A stretch of DNA of 64,000 nucleotides, taken from Methylosinus sp. C49 (GTDB taxonomy: Bacteria; Pseudomonadota; Alphaproteobacteria; Rhizobiales; Beijerinckiaceae). The translations under genes were made by a program, and so were the position numbers. Every line of letters begins with the position of its first letter. The first letter of the stretch is position 1. Below are positions 59,294 to 64,000 of the stretch, piece after piece. Location of the stretch: positions 1,178,001 through 1,242,000 of the forward strand of contig NZ_AP022332.1 of NCBI RefSeq assembly GCF_009936375.1, written 5' to 3'. The notes beneath the pieces were generated by a model that saw nothing but the letters and a program-made list of their open reading frames with translations, did no database searches and was not told the origin of the DNA.

Positions 59294-60524
59294 CGGCGCT
59301 TTCATCGCGGACGAGTGGCGCCGTCTCGCCGATGAGGAATCCCTGCCCGGCGCCGGCAAGGTGATCGTCTCGCTCGGTCGCGTCGCTTCCGCGCTCGCGG
59401 ATTCGCGGCACGCCGCGGTCGGCGTCTATGTCGCCAACACCGCCGATCCGAAAGCGCTGGCCGATTTTCTTCCGCGTCTCGCGCTCGTCGACATCGCCTT
59501 TCCGGCCTTCACCGACGGGCGCGGCTTCTCGCTGGCGCGCCTGCTGCGCCGCCAGGGTTACGCCGGCGAATTGCGCGCGAGCGGCAGGCTGGCGCCCGAC
59601 CAATATCTGCACGCGATCGGCTGCGGCTTCGATGCGATCGAGATTCCCGACGATCTCGCCGCGCATCATGGCGAGGCCAATTGGGGCAAGGCGCTCGATG
59701 CGCGCAGCCTCTCCTATCAGCGCGGCGTCGCCGCCGGCCGGTCGATCCTCGAGCGTCGTCGCAAAGCCTCGCACGCCAAGCCCTCACTGGTCGAGATTCT
59801 CGCGCCGCGCCTCGCGCCGCTCGATCTCGATCATCGCCTGAGGCTCGCGCGCGAGGTCATTCCCGGCCGCATCGTCTTCACGACGAGCTTCGGCATAGAG
59901 GATCAGCTCGTCACCCATTCCATCTTCACGCAGGGCCTCGAGATCGATGTGGTGACGATCGACACGGGCCGTCTCTTCGAGGAGACGATCGCCCTTTGGG
60001 AGAAGACCGAGGCGCGCTATGCGCGGCGCATTCACGCCGCCTATTCGCAGGCGCTGCCGCTCGCCGATTATGTCGCCGAGCATGGCGTCAACGGTTTCTA
60101 TCGCTCGGTCGAGAATCGCAAGGCCTGCTGCCATATTCGCAAGGTGGAGCCGCTGTCGCGCCTGCTCGCCGGCGCCACCGCCTGGGTGACGGGCCTGCGC
60201 GCCGATCAATCGCAAGCGCGCGAGGGAGTCGCGCTCATCGAGCTCGACGCCGAGCGTCGGCTGGTCAAGCTCAATCCGCTCGCCGATTACACGCGCGAGG
60301 CCATCGTCGCCGCGACGGAGGAATTCAGCGTTCCCGTGAACGAACTGCACGAGAAGGGCTTTCTCTCCATCGGCTGCGCGCCCTGCACGCGCGCGCTGGA
60401 GCCCGGCGAGAGCGAGCGCGCCGGCCGCTGGTGGTGGGAAGAGGACGAGAAGAAAGAATGCGGCCTGCATGTCGGGCCGGACGGAAGGCTGACGCGCGGT
60501 CCGGCGCCGGAGGGCTCGCAATGA
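59277..60524 (+). CDS. cysH: DUF934-CysH fusion (APS reductase)
   Basis: A 415-residue fusion. Residues 1-165 are a DUF934 domain ([47 protein letters not shown]). Residues 175-400 are the CysH PAPS/APS-reductase domain. Cys284-Cys285 ([12 protein letters not shown]) and Cys367-X2-Cys370 plus the ECGLH motif (C395) are the [4Fe-4S] and nucleophile cysteines of assimilatory APS reductases. No cysC gene is present, consistent with direct APS reduction. Overlaps cysI by 17 bp and cysD by 4 bp. Confidence 0.9.
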   Translation: MALVSDGAFIADEWRRLADEESLPGAGKVIVSLGRVASALADSRHAAVGVYVANTADPKALADFLPRLALVDIAFPAFTDGRGFSLARLLRRQGYAGELRASGRLAPDQYLHAIGCGFDAIEIPDDLAAHHGEANWGKALDARSLSYQRGVAAGRSILERRRKASHAKPSLVEILAPRLAPLDLDHRLRLAREVIPGRIVFTTSFGIEDQLVTHSIFTQGLEIDVVTIDTGRLFEETIALWEKTEARYARRIHAAYSQALPLADYVAEHGVNGFYRSVENRKACCHIRKVEPLSRLLAGATAWVTGLRADQSQAREGVALIELDAERRLVKLNPLADYTREAIVAATEEFSVPVNELHEKGFLSIGCAPCTRALEPGESERAGRWWWEEDEKKECGLHVGPDGRLTRGPAPEGSQ

Positions 60525-61438
60525 ACGCGCTGGCGGCAAAGCCCCTCGGCCATTTGGATCGGCTGGAGGCGGAGAGCATCCACATCTTACGCGAGGTCGT
60601 CGCCGAATGCGAGCGGCCGGTGATGCTCTACTCCATCGGCAAGGATTCGGCGGTGATGCTGCATCTCGCCATGAAGGCCTTCTATCCGTCGAAGCCGCCT
60701 TTCCCGCTTCTGCATGTCGACACGACATGGAAGTTCAAGGAAATGATCGCCTTTCGCGACCGCCGCGCGGCCGAGACGGGCCTCGAGCTGCTCATCCACA
60801 CCAATCCTGAAGGGGTCGCGATGAATATCGACCCGACAGTGCATGGATCGCAGCTCCATACGCAGATCATGAAGACCGACGCGCTGAAGCAGGCGCTCGA
60901 CAAATGGAAATTCGACGCGGCCTTCGGCGGCGCGCGGCGCGACGAGGAGAAATCCCGCGCCAAGGAGCGCGTGCTCTCCTTCCGCAATGCGCAGCATCGC
61001 TGGGATCCGAAGGCGCAGCGGCCGGAGTTCTGGCGCCTCTACAATGCGCGCAAGGGGCCGGGCGAGAGCCTGCGCGTCTTCCCTCTGTCCAATTGGACCG
61101 AGGCCGATGTGTGGGATTACATCGCGCGCGAGGGCATAGACGTCGTGCCGCTCTATTTCGCCAAGGAGCGGCCGGTGATCGATCGCGGCGGCATGCTCAT
61201 AATGGTCGACGATGATCGCTTGAAGCTGCAGCAAGGCGAGACCGTGCAGCAGAGGCTGGTGCGCTTCCGCACGCTCGGCTGCTATCCGCTGACTGGCGCG
61301 ATCGAGAGCTCCGCGGCGACGCTGGAAGAGATCATCGCCGAGATGCGCGCGAGCCGCTCCTCCGAGCGTCAGGGCCGCCTCATCGATCATGACGGCTCCT
61401 CCTCCATGGAGCAGAAGAAGCAGGAGGGTTATTTTTGA
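60521..61438 (+). CDS. cysD: Sulfate adenylyltransferase subunit 2
   Basis: A 305-residue ATP sulfurylase catalytic subunit. PP-loop [20 protein letters not shown] and the [17 protein letters not shown] block are typical CysD. Makes APS from sulfate and ATP with CysN. ATGA overlaps both neighbours. Confidence 0.96.
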   Translation: MNALAAKPLGHLDRLEAESIHILREVVAECERPVMLYSIGKDSAVMLHLAMKAFYPSKPPFPLLHVDTTWKFKEMIAFRDRRAAETGLELLIHTNPEGVAMNIDPTVHGSQLHTQIMKTDALKQALDKWKFDAAFGGARRDEEKSRAKERVLSFRNAQHRWDPKAQRPEFWRLYNARKGPGESLRVFPLSNWTEADVWDYIAREGIDVVPLYFAKERPVIDRGGMLIMVDDDRLKLQQGETVQQRLVRFRTLGCYPLTGAIESSAATLEEIIAEMRASRSSERQGRLIDHDGSSSMEQKKQEGYF

Positions 61439-63066
61439 TGCACGGCGGCCTCGCCACGCCCGCGCCGCTGCGCGCCCCCGCCGGGCCGGCGCCCGCCGAC
61501 AAGCCCTTGCTGCGCTTCATCACCTGCGGCTCGGTGGACGACGGCAAGTCGACGCTCATCGGCCGTCTGCTCTATGACGCCGATCTCGCCGCCGACGATC
61601 TCATCGCCGCGCTCGAGAAGGATTCGAAGAAGCACGGCACGCAGGGCGACGATCTCGATTTCGCGCTGCTCGTCGACGGCCTCGCTGCGGAGCGCGAGCA
61701 GGGCATCACCATCGATGTCGCCTATCGCTATTTCGCGACGGAGAAGCGCAAGTTCATCGTCGCCGACACCCCCGGCCATGTGCAATACACGCGCAATATG
61801 GCGACCGGCGCCTCGACGGCCGATCTCGCCGTTCTGCTCGTCGACGCGCGCAAGGGCCTTTTGGATCAGACGCGCCGGCACAGCGTCATCGTCTCCATGC
61901 TCGGCGTGCGCCATGTCGTCGTCGCCGTCAACAAGATGGACCTCGTCTCCTATTCGCAGGAGATTTTCGCCGACATAGAGCGCGACTTCCGCGCCTTCGC
62001 CGAGCATTTGCGCTTCCTCACCATTCAGGTGATTCCGCTCGTCGCCAAGGACGGCGACAATCTCGTGCACGCCAGCACGAAGATGGGCTGGTATTCCGGT
62101 CCGCCGCTGCTCGCCTATCTCGAGAGCGTCGCCTCGGACGACAACGCCCGCGTGCTGCCCTTCCGCTTCCCCGTGCAATGGGTGAACCGGCCGTCCCATG
62201 ATTTCCGCGGCTTCTCCGGCTTCATCGCCGGCGGCAACGTAAAGCCGGGCGACATCGTCCGCATTTTGCCGTCCGGCCGCGACACGACGATCGCGCGCAT
62301 CGTCACCTATGACGGCGATCTCGCCCATGCGGTGGCGGGCCAATCGGTGACGCTGACCCTCACCGAGGAGATCGACATTTCCCGCGGCGACATGCTCGTC
62401 TCGCCGGTGTCGCCGGCCAAGATCGGCGATCGCCTGTCGGCCCGGCTGCTATGGCTGGTGCGCGAGCCGCTCACGCTGGACAAGAGCTATCTTTTGAAGC
62501 TCGGCGCGCGCACGACGCCGGCCTTTGTGAAGCAGGTCGCCTCGCACATAAAGATCGAGACCGGCCTCGCCGAGCCGCTCGCCGATGCGACGCAGACGCT
62601 CGCCTTCAACGAGATCGGCGAGGCGGAGCTGTGGCTCGACGCCGCCATCGCCTGCGATCTCTATGAGGACAATCGCGAGACCGGCGGCTTCATCCTCATC
62701 GATCGCGTCACCAATGAGACGGTCGCCGTCGGCATGGTGAAGCAATCGGCCTGGACCGAGCGCAGCGCGCGCAATGGCGTGGAGGCGAGCTACGCCTCCA
62801 TGGAAGGCGTGCCGCCGCCCGATCATCTGCTGCATCCGACGCCTTTGCGCAGCCTGGTGAAATCGCTGTCCTGGCGCGTGCCCGGCAGCGTCATCACTTT
62901 CGGCGCGGCCTTCCTGTTCACGCAGGACACGGGCATATCGGCGGCGATCACCGGCACGGAGATCGTCTCCAAAATCGCGCTCTATTATCTGCACGAGCGC
63001 CTCTGGACGCGCTTCGCCGTCGGCCTCACCAAGGGCGAGCCGCCGCACGACGACACGGGATTGTAA
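61438..63066 (+). CDS. cysN: Sulfate adenylyltransferase subunit 1 fused to DUF2061
   Basis: A 542-residue CysN. The EF-Tu-like GTPase has the G1 block CGSVDDGKSTLIGRLLYDA, DTPGHVQYTRNMATGAS and NKMDLV. The GTPase drives sulfate adenylylation. Instead of a C-terminal APS kinase it ends with a ~74-residue DUF2061 domain (from about 469; PLRSLVKSLSWRVPGSVITF, GTEIVSKIALYYLHERLW), a two-helix hydrophobic module that may anchor it to the membrane. ATG 61438 overlaps the cysD stop. Confidence 0.93.
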   Translation: MHGGLATPAPLRAPAGPAPADKPLLRFITCGSVDDGKSTLIGRLLYDADLAADDLIAALEKDSKKHGTQGDDLDFALLVDGLAAEREQGITIDVAYRYFATEKRKFIVADTPGHVQYTRNMATGASTADLAVLLVDARKGLLDQTRRHSVIVSMLGVRHVVVAVNKMDLVSYSQEIFADIERDFRAFAEHLRFLTIQVIPLVAKDGDNLVHASTKMGWYSGPPLLAYLESVASDDNARVLPFRFPVQWVNRPSHDFRGFSGFIAGGNVKPGDIVRILPSGRDTTIARIVTYDGDLAHAVAGQSVTLTLTEEIDISRGDMLVSPVSPAKIGDRLSARLLWLVREPLTLDKSYLLKLGARTTPAFVKQVASHIKIETGLAEPLADATQTLAFNEIGEAELWLDAAIACDLYEDNRETGGFILIDRVTNETVAVGMVKQSAWTERSARNGVEASYASMEGVPPPDHLLHPTPLRSLVKSLSWRVPGSVITFGAAFLFTQDTGISAAITGTEIVSKIALYYLHERLWTRFAVGLTKGEPPHDDTGL

Positions 63067-63108
63067 GGGCGCCCGACGCGTGCTCGGTCCTGGTCAGACG
63101 GGCGTTTC

Positions 63109-63235
63109 CACCCTCCCCTTAAGGGGGAGGGTCGGATGGCGAAGCCATCCGGGGTGGGGTTCCACGGCAAAGACTCGGGGGCACCCCCTCCCGAGCGCCT
63201 TCGGCGCTCGACCTCCCCCCTCGAGGGGGAGGTAG
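63109..63235. repeat. Composite intergenic hairpin repeat after cysN
   Basis: Consecutive hairpins: ACCCTCCCCTTAAGGGGGAGGGT (63110-63132), GGATGGC-GAA-GCCATCC (63134-63150), CGAGCGCC-TT-CGGCGCTCG (63192-63210), and CCTCCCCC..GAGGGGGAGG (63213-63232). This is the type of mosaic intergenic repeat common in alphaproteobacteria. The rest of the 63067-63452 gap shows no gene. Confidence 0.75.
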
Positions 63236-63452
63236 ACGCGCCTCTTCCGGCGCGCGTCTCGTTCCCTGCCGACTTTCGCGCGTATCTTTTTTGCACAGCG
63301 GAAGCCCTTGAAAAACAAGGGCGCTGCGCGTGTCGCAAAAGTCTTGAATCATGCGCCGCACCGACCAGCGCAAAAAACATAGCGCGCTATACTCGAAGCT
63401 AGCGGTAACAGGGTTCAGAACCACAAGACGTAATGAATGGGGAGAGCGGGTC

Positions 63453-63947
63453 ATGTTCGGATGGTTTCGCAAAAAGTCCGTAACGAGAGAGGCTGATACC
63501 GAGGCTTTCCGTTTGGGCGAACGTGTGGCTCAGGAGATTTTTGCTTCTTTCGATCACTTCATGAAAAGTCGATTTTGCGGGCTGCATGATAACTATCTCA
63601 ACGTTCTGCGAGGCAATTTTCAAACAGATATTGGGATAACAGACGCCCCTCCTATGACAGCGGCGCGGATTCACTACGAAATTTTTCTTGATGAGGTCAG
63701 TTACCTTAAGCAAAAGATGAACGATGAGGTTGCGCATCATATGAATAGTTGGATTGAAATAGCCGATGAAACCGGATGTCGTCCACATTTAGAGCAGTTC
63801 TTTCAGCAGGAGGTTAGTAAATTCTGTGACGACTTGGCGATAGCTGGACGGACGCTTTTCACCGATTATGCAATTCCTCTCAAAGACGCGGACGTTTCTT
63901 GGCGTAAGGTGTATCCAGAGTTGGCCGAAAAGTTTCCTGAGAAATAA
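63453..63947 (+). CDS. Unknown protein at window end, AT-richer
   Basis: A 164-residue soluble protein, start MFGWFRKK at ATG 63453 with GGGGAGAGCGGGTC upstream. Mostly helical, acidic, with aromatic-rich segments (IFASFDHFMKSRFCGLHDNYL, AHHMNSWIEIADETGC). No motif recognised. Codon choice is clearly more AT-rich (many TTA, AAT, GAT, ATA) than neighbouring genes, suggesting recent acquisition. Stop lies 53 bp before the window end. Confidence 0.7.
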   Translation: MFGWFRKKSVTREADTEAFRLGERVAQEIFASFDHFMKSRFCGLHDNYLNVLRGNFQTDIGITDAPPMTAARIHYEIFLDEVSYLKQKMNDEVAHHMNSWIEIADETGCRPHLEQFFQQEVSKFCDDLAIAGRTLFTDYAIPLKDADVSWRKVYPELAEKFPEK

Positions 63948-64000
63948 GCCGGAACGCCTTTTTCCAGTCTGGTATCGACGTTGAGGCGCGGGCTCTTTTC

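Noticed and set aside
63109-63235. Considered the hairpin mosaic as a CRISPR array or IS end.
   Set aside because: No regularly spaced direct repeats with unique spacers, no terminal inverted repeats with a transposase.

Overview
The window is a GC-rich alphaproteobacterial chromosome segment dominated by one contiguous molybdenum-nitrogenase (nif/fix) cluster of about 32 kb (roughly 2.3-34.4 kb), flanked by housekeeping genes. The alphaproteobacterial signs are a NifA with the C-X11-C-X19-C-X4-C cysteine motif, fixABCX next to nifW, a CIRCE element at groESL, a five-gene atpHAGDC operon and a DUF2849-cysI sulfur operon. The gene set resembles that of type II methanotrophs and relatives (Methylocystis/Methylosinus). 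This is inference: no methane oxidation gene or rRNA lies in the window.

Layout. 0-2.1 kb: groES-groEL, reverse strand. 2.3-3.3 kb: truncated haemoglobin and an unknown partner. 3.5-6.6 kb (reverse): a TPR protein, nifA and an Fe-S LRV-repeat protein. 7.0-12.9 kb: nifB operon (nifB, ferredoxin, HesB-like, TPR, LRV, two NifZ, nifT, an 87-aa protein, a DegT-like protein). 13.2-15.0 kb: a separate unit of two [2Fe-2S] ferredoxins around a 71-aa protein and a SIR2-like protein. 15.2-15.6 kb (reverse): a receiver-like protein. 16.0-25.4 kb: nifHDKENX, DUF269, DUF683, fdxB, nifQ. 25.7-34.4 kb: iscA-nifUSV-cysE-nifW-fixABCX plus a 55-aa gene. 34.5-39.5 kb: tandem glycine riboswitch and gcvTHP1P2. 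39.5-49.4 kb: a mixed region (second cysE, MocR and LysR regulators, YeiH transporter, L,D-transpeptidase, apt, two degenerate transglycosylase-like paralogues, SIMPL protein, mtnP). 49.8-54.8 kb: atpHAGDC. 55-56.6 kb (reverse): two ParA/MinD-like proteins. 56.9-63.1 kb: sulfate assimilation operon (ferredoxin, DUF2849, cysI, DUF934-CysH fusion, cysD, cysN-DUF2061 fusion). 63.5 kb: an unknown, AT-richer gene.

How it works together. Three perfect TGT-N10-ACA NifA sites lie 59-72 bp upstream of good -24/-12 sigma54 promoters for nifB, nifH and iscA-nifU. A fourth sigma54-like promoter precedes the ferredoxin/SIR2 unit. FixABCX and the ferredoxins would supply electrons; NifU/NifS/HesB supply Fe-S clusters; NifB/E/N/X/Q/V build FeMo-co. 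The nif-linked CysE, and perhaps the sulfate operon, would feed cysteine to NifS.

The most unusual items are a NifE carrying a NifU-type [2Fe-2S] domain, a DegT-like protein lacking the PLP lysine, the SIR2-like/ferredoxin unit, duplicated TPR/LRV pairs, a receiver without its phospho-acceptor Asp next to nifH, a CysN-DUF2061 fusion, and tandem GT51-like proteins lacking catalytic glutamates. No nifL, nifF, draT/draG, mod genes, tRNA, rRNA, CRISPR or transposase was seen.
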